In this document: positions 23,787 to 32,534 of the stretch, piece by piece
How positions within the stretch are numbered: position 1 is the stretch's first letter
How the letters are laid out: each line of letters starts with the position of its first letter
From: an uncultured Lachnospiraceae bacterium
Lineage (GTDB): Bacteria > Bacillota > Clostridia > Lachnospirales > Lachnospiraceae
Assembly: GCA_900317555.1 (NCBI GenBank)
Contig: ONHF01000003.1
Span: 62,001 to 126,000, forward strand
Reading direction: 5' to 3'
Length of the DNA: 64,000 nt
Made by a program: the position numbers and the translations under genes
The notes under the pieces: model-generated
The model's input: only the letters and a program-made list of their open reading frames with translations
Databases searched by the model: none
What the model was told of the DNA's origin: nothing

Positions 23787-25562
23787 ATGAAAAAGGGATT
23801 TTTGATTTTATTTGCGCTGCCCGTCGCGGCAGCGGTGATTTATCTGGAGGGTGCGTTGTTTTTCGCGAACCGCTTCCAGTTCCATACGTCTTTGAACGGA
23901 CGAAATGTTTCGCTCATGACCGCGCGGCAGACAGAAGCAGGCCTGCAGGGCAGCGCGGACAGCTACAAGCTGACCATCCAGGGGCGGGACGGTCTTTCGG
24001 ACACAATTACGGCGAAGGACATTGACCTGACGGCGACGCCCGGGCCGCATGTGCGCAGTGCCCTCGGCAGAACCAACATTTTCCTCTGGCCCGTTTCTTT
24101 ATTCCATTCCACATCCTATAAGATCGACGAGGACGTGGAATTCAGCGAACCTGCCCTTGAGAAGAAAATCAGCACGCTTACGTTTTTCGACGAGGCAAAC
24201 GTGCGCGCGCCTGAAAACGCCGCGGCAAAGGTTGTGGACGGTAAGTTCCAGATTGTAAATGGGGATGCGGGAACGCAGCTTAACAGCGACAAAACACTCG
24301 CCGCCATCACCGAAGCCATCACGGCGCAGTCGCCTTCCCTTTCTCTGGAAGATGCCGGCTGCTATGAGAGCGCGGCGGTCAGCGCGGACAACGAACAGCT
24401 GATCGCGGATACCGAAATGTTAAACCGCTTCGCCGCGGTTACGATCACGATTCCGTTTGGCCAGGACAAAGAAGTTGCCGGACCTGATGTCGTTTCCGGA
24501 TGGCTGAACGGCCTCTCCGACAGCAGCAGCGAAAACAACGCCGCCCTGACCGTTGCCGACGTATTCAACCGTGACAAGATTGCTTCTTATGTCGCGGAGC
24601 TTTCCAAAAAATACGATACTTACGGGCAGAAACGTACTTTTACCACCGCGTCAGGAGATACGATTTCGATCACGGCCGGCGACTATGGCTGGTGGATGGA
24701 CCAGTCTTCGACTGTTGATGCGATCATCAAGGCGATTGAAACCGGAGAAGACAGCGAAGTTGAGCCTGTCTACTTCCAGAAGGCTTTCCAGTACGGAAGC
24801 GTGGACTGGGATCCGGACAATTTTGCCGAGGTCGATCTGGATAAGCAGCATGTGTACATCCATAAAGACGGGAAAATTGTTTTCGACACCGACTGTGTCT
24901 CCGGGAAGGCTCTCGCAGGGAACGGCACACCGGACGGCATTTATTCTCTCAAATTCAAGCAACGCGACACAGTTCTTCGCGGCGACAACTACGCGTCTCC
25001 GGTCAGCTACTGGATGCCGTTCAACCGCGGCGTCGGATTCCACGACGCTTCCTGGCGCAGCAAATTCGGCGGTGACATCTATGTTACCAGAGGATCCCAC
25101 GGCTGTGTAAATCTGCCTGTGGACGCGGCGGACGACGTCTACGCGAATGTTTCCTCTGGTGAAGCCGTGATTGTCTACGGCGGTTTAAGTCAGGCACAGG
25201 CTGTCTCTTATTCCGGCAAGCCCGCAACCTCGGACGGTCAGTCCGATCTGACAGCCAACACGGCCGGAAATGATCCTGCGGCGCAGGCAGATCCTGCCGC
25301 GGCGCAGGCGGCTGCGGATGCTGTTAACAAAGCGCAGAGTGCAGATGCCAAGGCGCAAGGCGCGGATGCCACCGCGCAGGCCAAAGCGCAGGCGGATGCG
25401 CAGGCACAGGCGAACGCGCAGGTTGCGCAGATCGCGGCGCAGCTGCAGGCAGCCTATATGGCGCAGGGCATGACGCCCGAGCAGGCCGCTGCAAGGGCGC
25501 AGGCCGATATTGCGGCCGCGCAGGCCAAAGCGCAGGCGGCCGCGCCCGCGGCCGGGCAGTAA
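23787..25562 (+). CDS. L,D-transpeptidase (YkuD) with N-terminal anchor and Ala/Gln-rich tail
   Basis: The 591-residue exported protein has an uncleaved-looking hydrophobic anchor (residues 4-25). A long region resembling the substrate-binding domains that precede YkuD in clostridial enzymes follows (about 30-330). The YkuD domain then contains HDASWRSKFGGDIY and the catalytic SHGCVNLP near residue 440. It would form 3-3 peptidoglycan crosslinks. After about residue 480 the tail is almost entirely Ala, Gln, Asp and Lys (QAKAQADAQAQANAQ), disordered or helical, possibly a wall-spanning linker. GGAAG lies about eight bases before the ATG. Five codons upstream an ATG at 23772 is less likely. Confidence 0.9.
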   Translation: MKKGFLILFALPVAAAVIYLEGALFFANRFQFHTSLNGRNVSLMTARQTEAGLQGSADSYKLTIQGRDGLSDTITAKDIDLTATPGPHVRSALGRTNIFLWPVSLFHSTSYKIDEDVEFSEPALEKKISTLTFFDEANVRAPENAAAKVVDGKFQIVNGDAGTQLNSDKTLAAITEAITAQSPSLSLEDAGCYESAAVSADNEQLIADTEMLNRFAAVTITIPFGQDKEVAGPDVVSGWLNGLSDSSSENNAALTVADVFNRDKIASYVAELSKKYDTYGQKRTFTTASGDTISITAGDYGWWMDQSSTVDAIIKAIETGEDSEVEPVYFQKAFQYGSVDWDPDNFAEVDLDKQHVYIHKDGKIVFDTDCVSGKALAGNGTPDGIYSLKFKQRDTVLRGDNYASPVSYWMPFNRGVGFHDASWRSKFGGDIYVTRGSHGCVNLPVDAADDVYANVSSGEAVIVYGGLSQAQAVSYSGKPATSDGQSDLTANTAGNDPAAQADPAAAQAAADAVNKAQSADAKAQGADATAQAKAQADAQAQANAQVAQIAAQLQAAYMAQGMTPEQAAARAQADIAAAQAKAQAAAPAAGQ

Positions 25563-25634
25563 CGCGCCGGGCGGCTGCCGACAAACTCATTTGTACAATA
25601 TTAGGGAATTCTGCCGCCGTGAATTAGCTGTCAT

Positions 25635-25787
25635 TTCTTGCAGAACCGAAGATTTTTAGGATTTGCAAGAAACCCTTCTTTGCAAATCCGGAATCCGGCA
25701 CTTTTGCAAGAAGAATTTCTACTTATTTGGATTCTCTTTCTTGCAAATTTCTGAAATTCAGGTTTTTGCAAGAAACTCTTCTTGCAG
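25635..25787. repeat. Cluster of TTGCAAGAA palindromic repeats
   Basis: The gap between convergent genes holds direct copies of TTGCAAGAA at 25663, 25704 and 25766, and inverted or near-inverted copies at 25635, 25677, 25738 and 25779. They combine into inverted repeats: GGATTTGCAA/TTGCAAATCC around 25659-25690, TTTCTTGCAAA/TTTGCAAGAAA at 25737-25775, and TGCAAGAA/TTCTTGCA at 25767-25786. Spacing is irregular, so this is not a CRISPR array. One hairpin may serve as terminator for the flanking genes. The core resembles palindromes near 32660 and 50400. Confidence 0.7.
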
Positions 25788-25850
25788 CACGCCTGCGGCC
25801 GGGCAGTAGCGCCGGCAGCTTTTACTTGCGGCGCGCCCGGCGAGTCAGCG

Positions 25851-26891
25851 CTAGCCGCGGACCGCATAACGCAGCTTTGTCGAATGCGCCCTCGGATTAC
25901 GGAAACACTCTTCCGCCGACGGCCGGATCACGTCCTTCGCGATCTCCGCGTAGACGCCTTCGCGAAGACCTTCCCGGAATGCTTTCTTAACGAGCCTGTC
26001 CTCTCCCGAATGGAATGTTAAAATCGCAATCCTTGCGCCGGGCGCCGTAACAAGCGGGAGCTTGTCAAGAAATGTCTGCAGGTTCGAAAGCTCGCCGTTG
26101 ACTTCCATCCGCAGCGCCTGAAAACACCGCTGACTCGACTTCCGCACCGCTTCCTTTCTCTCTTCTCCTTCGGGCAGAAATGACAATGCCCGCGAAATCG
26201 CGGCATGCAACTGCATAGTTGTGCGGACCGCGCCGTCCTTGTGGCGCGTATGATCAATTTCCTTCGCGATCCGCTCCGCATAGGGTTCGTCCGAGTTCGC
26301 GCTAAAGAGCGCAGCCATTTCATCCGCGTTCATTTTCTTTAGAAGCACCGACGCAGGCTCTCCCTTCGTCGGGTCCATCCGAAGGTCCAGCGGGCCGTCC
26401 TCTTTAAATGTAAAACCGCGCTCCGGATCATCGATCTGCATCGAGGAGACGCCCAAATCAGCAAGGACGAAATCAAATTTTTGTTCCGGTGCTGTTTTGT
26501 CGATATCCGCGAAGTTCGTATGCAATACCGTCAAAACATCCTCCCCGAACCCCTTTTCGAGCAGCCGCTTTCTGGTTTTCTCCGATTCAATGGGGTCCAG
26601 ATCGCAGGCATACAGGTGTCCGCTGCCCTGCAGCTGTTCCAGAAGCTTTTCTGTATGGCCGCCGTACCCCAGCGTTGCGTCAAGTCCGGTTTCGCCTTTC
26701 TGAATCCGGAGAACCTGCAGAATCTCGTTCACCATGATCGGGATATGCATGCCAGCAGGCGTATTTCCCTTGCGGATGATCTTCTCGATTTCTCCCTGAT
26801 ATTTCTCCGGGTTGTGTTCTTTATATTTCTCTTCAAAGCGGCGTGGATAACGGCCGCTGTAGTGTGCTCTTCTTTTATGCTGTTCTTCCAC
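25851..26891 (-). CDS. rsmH: 16S rRNA (cytosine1402-N4)-methyltransferase family protein with N-terminal extension
   Basis: The 346-residue protein contains the RsmH core: HIPIMVNEIL, the SAM loop LDATLGYGGHTEKLL near residue 80, FVLADLGVSSMQIDDPERGF near 150, DGPLDLRMD near 173, and a C-terminal FHSGEDRLVKKAF and SAEECFRNPRAHSTKLR. A charged extension of about 50 residues precedes the core. The gene stands alone, not in the mraZ-rsmH-ftsL-pbp cluster where the housekeeping copy normally lies, so it may be a paralogue. The start codon is GTG at 26891 with GGAGG seven bases upstream. Confidence 0.88.
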   Translation of the reverse strand: MEEQHKRRAHYSGRYPRRFEEKYKEHNPEKYQGEIEKIIRKGNTPAGMHIPIMVNEILQVLRIQKGETGLDATLGYGGHTEKLLEQLQGSGHLYACDLDPIESEKTRKRLLEKGFGEDVLTVLHTNFADIDKTAPEQKFDFVLADLGVSSMQIDDPERGFTFKEDGPLDLRMDPTKGEPASVLLKKMNADEMAALFSANSDEPYAERIAKEIDHTRHKDGAVRTTMQLHAAISRALSFLPEGEERKEAVRKSSQRCFQALRMEVNGELSNLQTFLDKLPLVTAPGARIAILTFHSGEDRLVKKAFREGLREGVYAEIAKDVIRPSAEECFRNPRAHSTKLRYAVRG

Positions 26892-26984
26892 GTCTGTGCC
26901 TCCATCTATTGGTTGTGACTGCCCGCGGTACGTGTCCGGCGTCTGGCACGATGCTTCGGCTTGCCGCGACGCGAGCCTCAGCGT

Positions 26985-27018
26985 GAGCCACAGCGGTGCT
27001 CCAGCGCCGCTGTGGCTC
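26985..27018. terminator. Strong hairpin after the ABC-F gene
   Basis: GAGCCACAGCGG (26985-26996) pairs perfectly with CCGCTGTGGCTC (27007-27018) around a 10-base loop, about 40 bases past the ABC-F stop. No T-run follows on the leftward strand, so it may stabilise the 3' end or terminate weakly. Confidence 0.4.
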
Positions 27019-27055
27019 GCATTCTTTCGGCAGGCAGCCCGGCATCTGCCTGCAC

Positions 27056-28909
27056 TTATCGTACATCACCGCGCAGCGCGTCCACCATATCCTGCAATTC
27101 AAGATAGCGCTCCATCTTCCTGTCGATCTCCGCGTCTGTCTCGTCTTTCTTTGCGGAAAGCTCCGCGAGCTTTTCAAAATCCGTCGCGTTTTCCTGTATC
27201 TGCGCCGCAAGATCGTCCGACTGCGCCTGCAGTCTGTCGATTTCTTCCTCAATCGTATCGTATTCTCGCTGGTCTTTATAGGATAGCTTTCCTCTGCGGG
27301 CAGGAGCGTTTCCCGAAGCATCTCCCTGCAGCCTGCCTTTTCCATCCGCGCCAGAGGCTTCTCTGCTGCCAGTAGGCCCGGAGGGTGCGCTGCTCCAGAG
27401 GCTGTCCTCCCTGCCGCGAAGCGCTTCCCGATGTTCCCTGTACTCCGAATATCCGCCTTCGCTCTTAAAGAGCGTTCCGTCCTTCTCGAAGGCAAAGAGT
27501 CTCGTCACGACCCGGTCCAGAAAATACCTGTCATGCGAAACCGTGATAATGATCCCCGCAAACCTGTCAAGGTAGTCTTCCAGCACCTGCAATGTCGTAA
27601 TATCCAGATCATTCGTCGGCTCGTCCAGCACCAGCACGTTCGGCGCTTCCATCAGAACACGCAGCAGATACAGCCTTCGTTTCTCTCCGCCCGAAAGCTT
27701 GCTGATCCGCGCATACTGCATCTCCGGCGAAAACAAAAAACGCTCGCACATAGCAGAAGCCGACACCAGTCCGTCCGCCGTCCGGATATACTCCGCGGTA
27801 TCGCGGATGTAGTCGATGACACGCTTGTCTTCATCCAGTGTTTCATTTTCCTGACTGAAATATCCGATACGGATTGTCTGTCCGATCTCCACGCTGCCGC
27901 TTGCAGGCGGTATTATGCCGAGAAGGGTTTTGAGGAGTGTTGTTTTGCCGCAGCCGTTCGGGCCGATGATGCCGACACGGTCTGTTTTGGTGAACATATA
28001 AGTAAAGTCATGAAACAGAACGAATCCGCCGTACCCGCCCGAAACCGCATGCGCTTCGATCGTCTTTCCACCGATGCGGGAAGGCAGGGAATTGATTTCT
28101 ACCTGTCTGTCCTGCACGATTTTGTCGCGGTCCCGCAGTGCCTCGAAGCGCTGGATGTGTGCCTTTTGCTTTGTCGATCGGGCTCTCGCGCCGCGCTGCA
28201 TCCATGCGAGATCCTTTTTGTAAAGCGCCGCCATCTTGCGTTCCGCCGCGAGCGCGTAGTCAAAACGCTGCTGCCGCAGTTCCAGATAGCCGGAATATCC
28301 CGCGTCGTAACGATACGCGCTGCCCTTGTCGATTTCGAGAATTTCTCCGGTCACCTCGTCCAGAAAATAACGGTCGTGCGTGACCATCAGAAGCGCGCCC
28401 CTGTAATTCTGCAGGAAATCCTGCAGCCAGAGGATCATGTCCTCGTCGAGGTGGTTGGTCGGCTCGTCGAGGATCAGAAGGTCCGACGGCGTCAAAACAG
28501 CCGCCACCAGAGCCGCCCTCTTCTTCTGCCCGCCGGAAAGCTGTGCGGGGTGCAGCGAAGGATCGGCGATACCGAAGCGCTGCAGCATGACTCTGACTTC
28601 GCCTTCGGTGTCCCAGTGGGATTCCTTGCCGGATACGCGTGCGGCGACGTTTTCCAGAATTGTCAGATCATCGTCGAAAACCGGGTTCTGTGGAAGGCAG
28701 GAGACCTTCAACCCGTTCGACAAAACAATCCTCCCCTCATCCGGCTCCAGCTCCCCCGATGCGAGCTTTAAAAAGGTGGATTTCCCGGTGCCGTTGATAC
28801 CGATCACGCCGACCTTGTCGTGCTCGTCCATGCCGAACGAGACACCCCGCAGCACCGGCTTGATGCCAAAATTCAAAGATACATTGTCAAAAATGAGTAT
28901 GTTGCCCAT
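27056..28909 (-). CDS. ABC-F family ATPase, Uup-like
   Basis: The 617-residue soluble protein has two ATP-binding domains and no membrane segment. Domain 1: GINGTGKSTF, LSGGQKKRAAL, LLILDEPTNHLD. A linker with ARARSTKQKAHIQRFEAL follows. Domain 2: GPNGCGKTTL, LSGGEKRRLYL, VLVLDEPTNDLD. A Gly/Ser-rich linker leads to a C-terminal coiled coil (about 545-610) of Uup type. ABC-F proteins act on ribosomes; Uup also influences branched DNA. The Uup coil makes antibiotic-resistance ABC-F types less likely. The start is preceded by an acceptable site upstream of 28909. Confidence 0.9.
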   Translation of the reverse strand: MGNILIFDNVSLNFGIKPVLRGVSFGMDEHDKVGVIGINGTGKSTFLKLASGELEPDEGRIVLSNGLKVSCLPQNPVFDDDLTILENVAARVSGKESHWDTEGEVRVMLQRFGIADPSLHPAQLSGGQKKRAALVAAVLTPSDLLILDEPTNHLDEDMILWLQDFLQNYRGALLMVTHDRYFLDEVTGEILEIDKGSAYRYDAGYSGYLELRQQRFDYALAAERKMAALYKKDLAWMQRGARARSTKQKAHIQRFEALRDRDKIVQDRQVEINSLPSRIGGKTIEAHAVSGGYGGFVLFHDFTYMFTKTDRVGIIGPNGCGKTTLLKTLLGIIPPASGSVEIGQTIRIGYFSQENETLDEDKRVIDYIRDTAEYIRTADGLVSASAMCERFLFSPEMQYARISKLSGGEKRRLYLLRVLMEAPNVLVLDEPTNDLDITTLQVLEDYLDRFAGIIITVSHDRYFLDRVVTRLFAFEKDGTLFKSEGGYSEYREHREALRGREDSLWSSAPSGPTGSREASGADGKGRLQGDASGNAPARRGKLSYKDQREYDTIEEEIDRLQAQSDDLAAQIQENATDFEKLAELSAKKDETDAEIDRKMERYLELQDMVDALRGDVR

Positions 28910-28990
28910 AGAATATGTTTTGCCTCATTCTATATTTACGCGCAGCAGGCTGCGCGGCCCGTCGCGGCACATGTACCTCGGCGGCTTTCC

Positions 28991-29572
28991 TCACGCGCGG
29001 CCCAGCGCACCGCCAAACGCTCCCAGCATGACCGCGCAGCACAAAACCGCAAGCGCAGCCGCCATAAACAGCAGGAAGCCGAAGGCAAAGCTGCGCAGGT
29101 TCCTGTTCTTTGTCCGCAGTGCGATGATAATCAGCAGCAGGACTCCTGCCACCGGAATACAGAAAAGCAGTGCATACCCAAAGTACGCAAAAGCACTGAG
29201 CGGACGGCCGTCTTCCTGCGCGGCCTGCTCTTCGTGCCTCCGGCTGTCCGGGGCGTTCTGTGATACAGAGTGTGCGCTGGCTGCAGAGCTTGAATACACG
29301 GGACGCAAGTTTCCTTCCTGCTCTCCCGGAGTACGGGTATGTTCCGGGCGGTTTTCGTTTTCAGGCATCGCGGAGTGTTTTTCCGGCTCTTTTCCATAGA
29401 AATTTATGTCCTGCCCCTCTTCATCCGGATCGATCTCATCGCCGATCTCCGGCAGATCCCAGTCATCCGCCTCACTGTCATCAATGTCTTTCGCGGCTGT
29501 CCAGTCCTCTTCGTTGTCCCAAAGTTTATCTGTGTATGTTTTCTTCAAATCGTTTGTCTTGTCTGTCATCAT
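28991..29572 (-). CDS. Unknown membrane protein with acidic disordered N-terminus
   Basis: The 193-residue protein has residues 1-120 very acidic and low in complexity (DDSEADDWDLPEIGDEIDPD). Two hydrophobic spans follow near 127-148 and 158-180, with a positively charged loop between them (RTKNRNLR), placing the N-terminus probably outside or in the cytosol depending on topology. I do not recognise a family. Start at 29572 (ATG ATG; the second is equally possible). It lies between BioY's terminator and the ABC-F gene, so it has its own promoter or is cotranscribed with the ABC-F gene. Confidence 0.7.
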   Translation of the reverse strand: MMTDKTNDLKKTYTDKLWDNEEDWTAAKDIDDSEADDWDLPEIGDEIDPDEEGQDINFYGKEPEKHSAMPENENRPEHTRTPGEQEGNLRPVYSSSAASAHSVSQNAPDSRRHEEQAAQEDGRPLSAFAYFGYALLFCIPVAGVLLLIIIALRTKNRNLRSFAFGFLLFMAAALAVLCCAVMLGAFGGALGRA

Positions 29573-29674
29573 GATTTCCTGTTAACTCCCGCCGCTGCGG
29601 GTTTCAAATGCCGCTGATGTTCTTCTGACTGCCACGGTCTTTCATGCGGCATTATGACGTGATTATACAACAAA

Positions 29675-29712
29675 ATTCCGCAGCATATGATGCTTTTCAT
29701 ACGCTGCGGAAT
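29675..29712 (-). terminator. Intrinsic terminator of bioY
   Basis: On the leftward strand ATTCCGCAGC and its complement form a 15-bp stem (29698-29712 with 29675-29689, one mismatch) around an 8-base loop, directly followed by TTTTGTTG. It lies about 45 bases after the bioY stop. Confidence 0.8.
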
Positions 29713-29757
29713 CTACTGTTTATCTTAGCTGTGTGACTACTTTATAACTCTGCGAAC

Positions 29758-30327
29758 TCAGCTGTTTTGCGCCGCCTGTACGCCTGCTCGCGCGAGCCCT
29801 TTCTCCAACTGGGGAACCAGAAGCGCAATGACGATCATCTTCATCGCGTCTCCCGGAAGGAACGGAATCACGCACATACCAAGCGCTTCAACAAGACCTG
29901 TATGCATCAGAACGCAGAACCAGGCCGTTCCAATCACATAAAGGACAACTGTTCCGAGAACCATTCCTCCAAGCAGAACACCATATTTGACCGCGCCTTT
30001 CCTCTTTTTGCCAAACCGGAAGTAAATCGCTCCCTCAATGGCAGCCAAAGCAAGATACCCGACAAGATACCCGCCCGTCGGTCCTGCAAGCCTGGCAAGT
30101 CCTGCGGAATATCCCGCAAAAACAGGCACTCCGACCGCACCGATCAGAAGATAGAGCGCAGTGGCAGCTGTTCCTGCCTTGCCTCCGAGCAATGCCGCGG
30201 ACAGCATAATCGCAAATGTGGAAAGTGAAATCGGCACCGGTCCGATCGGTACCGCGATCGGCGCGAGCACACAAATCAAAGCAGTGCAAACCGCGCACAT
30301 TACCATCGTTTTCGTAGAAGTCTTCAT
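29758..30327 (-). CDS. bioY: Biotin transporter BioY (ECF S component)
   Basis: The 189-residue protein has six predicted spans and the BioY pattern: PIGPVPISLSTFAIMLSAAL near residue 25, ALYLLIGAVGVPVFAGYSAG near 60, GPTGGYLVGY near 87, and FLPGDAMKMIV near 163. It binds biotin and works with shared EcfT/EcfA units. ATG 30327 has AGGGGGCAG upstream; a frame open to 30642 runs through the promoter and is not used. A BirA-type operator and sigma-A promoter lie at 30503-30556, so expression should fall when biotin is plentiful. Confidence 0.93.
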   Translation of the reverse strand: MKTSTKTMVMCAVCTALICVLAPIAVPIGPVPISLSTFAIMLSAALLGGKAGTAATALYLLIGAVGVPVFAGYSAGLARLAGPTGGYLVGYLALAAIEGAIYFRFGKKRKGAVKYGVLLGGMVLGTVVLYVIGTAWFCVLMHTGLVEALGMCVIPFLPGDAMKMIVIALLVPQLEKGLARAGVQAAQNS

Positions 30328-30502
30328 GACAGATCTGCCCCCTGAAATAGAATATTGTATCGCAGAGCTTTTATCTTGCCCCGCGTAAGCTGCCGGCGTG
30401 GCTTCGAAAGCCGGCCGGATGAACTGCCGGTATAATTTCACCGTCGGCCGCATTACCTGCCGGCGTGGCCTTTCACAGCCGCCGCACTTATGACACAGGC
30501 GA

Positions 30503-30556
30503 AGGATAGCATGTGGGCGGTCAATTGTCAACTTATATTTATCGTATGGTTTACAA
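30503..30556 (-). promoter_or_regulatory. bioY promoter with BirA (biotin repressor) operator
   Basis: Leftward promoter: TTGACA (30531-30526), 17 bp, TATCCT (30508-30503). Overlapping the -35 box is an inverted repeat, on the plus strand TTGTCAACT (30525-30533), 14 bp, GGTTTACAA (30548-30556). The BirA consensus as I know it is TTGTAAACC, 14-16 bp, GGTTTACAA; the right half is perfect and the left half matches 7 of 9. It predicts that this organism's BirA carries a DNA-binding domain. Confidence 0.8.
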
Positions 30557-30739
30557 TTGTGTTGGGTGAGCAGAAAGGTGCTGGTGCCAGGTTGCACACA
30601 AGCCACCGCTGGACAGGCTTTTCCGGCGCGCGATAAGGTCAATGGCGTGTCGGAGGATTCCGGCGCGTCTTGCCGGGCTCAATAAAGGACTCTATTGCTT
30701 CTCTCCTGCGGTATTTTGGAATAATAGTTCACACAAACA

Positions 30740-31684
30740 TTATAGTCTGCATTTCCAAAGAGCCATCGGATGCGTTTTGATCCTTTCTACAATTTCATAA
30801 TCTCCGAATAGTAATTCCGGTCTGTACTCTTTTGAAATAAAGCGTTCTATATATTCTTTCTCACCATTTTGAAGCTTCATGACAGAGGCAATGAATTCTT
30901 TTGCCTGCCGCTTTTTTTCTTCCAGCGCAAATTTCTTGTCAACTCCAAGTACCGGAAAAAGATCTGTTCGGATTCTTGAAAAACTGAGTTTGTCGATTGC
31001 TTCGGTGCTAAATGACAGATTAACTTCCTTGGTAGAAATCGTAGCATAGAATACCGTACATTTTCGGAACATATCTTCCTGCCCACAGATGGTATTCTGA
31101 TCAACCATATTACAGAAGTCGTACAAATCTCTTGCAGCAGCTCTGCTCATTAAAGCATTTACTTTAGCCGCAAAGATCTCCGCCGCCGCAACTGTTCTTA
31201 CTGATATCGGTTCTCCAAAAGCATCGGTGAGCAGTCCTCTCTCTTCCGGCCGAAACACATGTGCCCTAAGAGAATAGTTGATTTCAATCTTAATCATATC
31301 TCTGTTACCGGCAGCATTTATGTAATAATAATGAAATGCATCCAGACTGTGACTGAATCTTGAAGCATCGGACAGGATATACCCCTGTTCTGTCATGTGT
31401 CTGCGTATAATATCGCTTACCATCTCCCGTGCGCTCATCGTTTCTTTTCGGGGAAGATTGGGCACGAAATCCAAGTCAATATCTACCGACAATCTTGGAA
31501 GATTAAAGATGGTCATGTTTATAGCTGTTCCGCCTTTGAGAAGCAGATGCTCTTTCAAATAATCCTGTGAATTTAAATATTCCAGTATTGTTTTAAGCCG
31601 AAGAACCTTCTCGAATGTATCGCGATTAAACCCATATTGTCTGGATCTCTTATCTAATTCTCGTCTGTTAAATTGCAGTATCGT
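30740..31684 (-). CDS. AbiEii-type toxin (nucleotidyltransferase) without canonical start codon
   Basis: About 314 residues. The nucleotidyltransferase motif LLLKGGTAINM then RLSVDIDLDF is near residues 50-75, followed by AAAEIFAAKVNALMSRAAARDLYD near 165. This is the AbiEii/AbiGii family, toxin of a type IV system whose partner AbiEi lies upstream. Homology-like sequence (ILQFNRRELDKRSRQYGFNR) extends upstream of the first usual start (TTG 31558), back to 31684, where family members normally have ATG; here the codons read ACG ATA CTG. So initiation is non-canonical, or a start-loss mutation leaves only a truncated product from TTG 31558. Base composition is AT-rich, suggesting transfer. Confidence 0.82.
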   Translation of the reverse strand, partial: TILQFNRRELDKRSRQYGFNRDTFEKVLRLKTILEYLNSQDYLKEHLLLKGGTAINMTIFNLPRLSVDIDLDFVPNLPRKETMSAREMVSDIIRRHMTEQGYILSDASRFSHSLDAFHYYYINAAGNRDMIKIEINYSLRAHVFRPEERGLLTDAFGEPISVRTVAAAEIFAAKVNALMSRAAARDLYDFCNMVDQNTICGQEDMFRKCTVFYATISTKEVNLSFSTEAIDKLSFSRIRTDLFPVLGVDKKFALEEKKRQAKEFIASVMKLQNGEKEYIERFISKEYRPELLFGDYEIVERIKTHPMALWKCRL

Positions 31685-32435
31685 CCATCACTCCGTTCTT
31701 CATTTCTTTTATATATTTCGGATAAACAAGGTTCCAATCTCCCGCATAAGCAGGATTTATAATATCGTTAACAAGGTATCTTTTAGAACTGCCCTTCCGC
31801 TGTTTGCATACATTTATAAAATCATCACTGACATTTAACTCATCCTGGTACTGAACGGCTATAAAACCCATTTTCTGATATAAGAATGGATTACTATAGA
31901 TTTCAAGATATTCTAACAGTTTCGCTTCATCCATATCAGTCACAGAGCTGATGCATGTGATCGTTTCTTCCAACCCTGCGATCAGATTCATATCCTTAAT
32001 AGAGTCCAGAATAGTCCTCTCTTTATCTGTCACTTTTACTCCGCCCCCGAAGCGGGGGGAGATCACGCCCTGCTGCATCCGGGATTTTACAAAATGATAG
32101 GTATAACCATCGAATTCAAAATCATGAAAGCGCATTTCAGAGCTTACATATACATCATAAAAAACCTGATCACTAATGCCATAAAACTCAAACGCAGAAT
32201 GATGGGACACATAAGCGGAAGGGTGAATGGCACCGGCTATTTGAAATCGATCAGCTACAGGTCCTCCATTTTTGCCGCTTACACAAGTGTAAAGACTGTT
32301 GCGTATCTTCAAAACCATACCTTTCTTAACCAGTTTTCCTAGAGCAGTCCTTGCTGTACGTTCACTTGAATATAAAGCATTGACTTCCTTCATAGAGAAA
32401 ACAGGAAATTGAAGCAATTCATAATAAAGATTCAT
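31668..32435 (-). CDS. AbiEi-type antitoxin
   Basis: The 255-residue protein has an N-terminal winged helix (residues 5-60, SMKEVNALYSSERTARTALGKLVKKGMV) followed by the AbiEi middle domain with GAIHPSAYVSHHSAFEFYGI near 70. AbiEi proteins repress their own operon through the winged helix and neutralise the partner toxin. Its last codons overlap the presumed toxin start, the usual coupled arrangement. The ribosome binding site GGTGGAG is only about two bases from the ATG. An AATAA/TTATT inverted repeat just upstream (about 32450-32465) could be the operator. Confidence 0.85.
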   Translation of the reverse strand: MNLYYELLQFPVFSMKEVNALYSSERTARTALGKLVKKGMVLKIRNSLYTCVSGKNGGPVADRFQIAGAIHPSAYVSHHSAFEFYGISDQVFYDVYVSSEMRFHDFEFDGYTYHFVKSRMQQGVISPRFGGGVKVTDKERTILDSIKDMNLIAGLEETITCISSVTDMDEAKLLEYLEIYSNPFLYQKMGFIAVQYQDELNVSDDFINVCKQRKGSSKRYLVNDIINPAYAGDWNLVYPKYIKEMKNGVMDDTAI

Positions 32436-32534
32436 TTCTCCACCGTCAGTTAATAATAAGTATTTATTTGTTCTTTTTCATAATAATATCATACATATTT
32501 TTAACTTAGTGGGCATCTTGCCTCATGTCAAGTT

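Noticed and set aside
25635-25787. Possible CRISPR array
   Set aside because: Repeats are only 9-11 bp, palindromic, irregularly spaced and without unique spacers of constant length. No cas gene is in the window.
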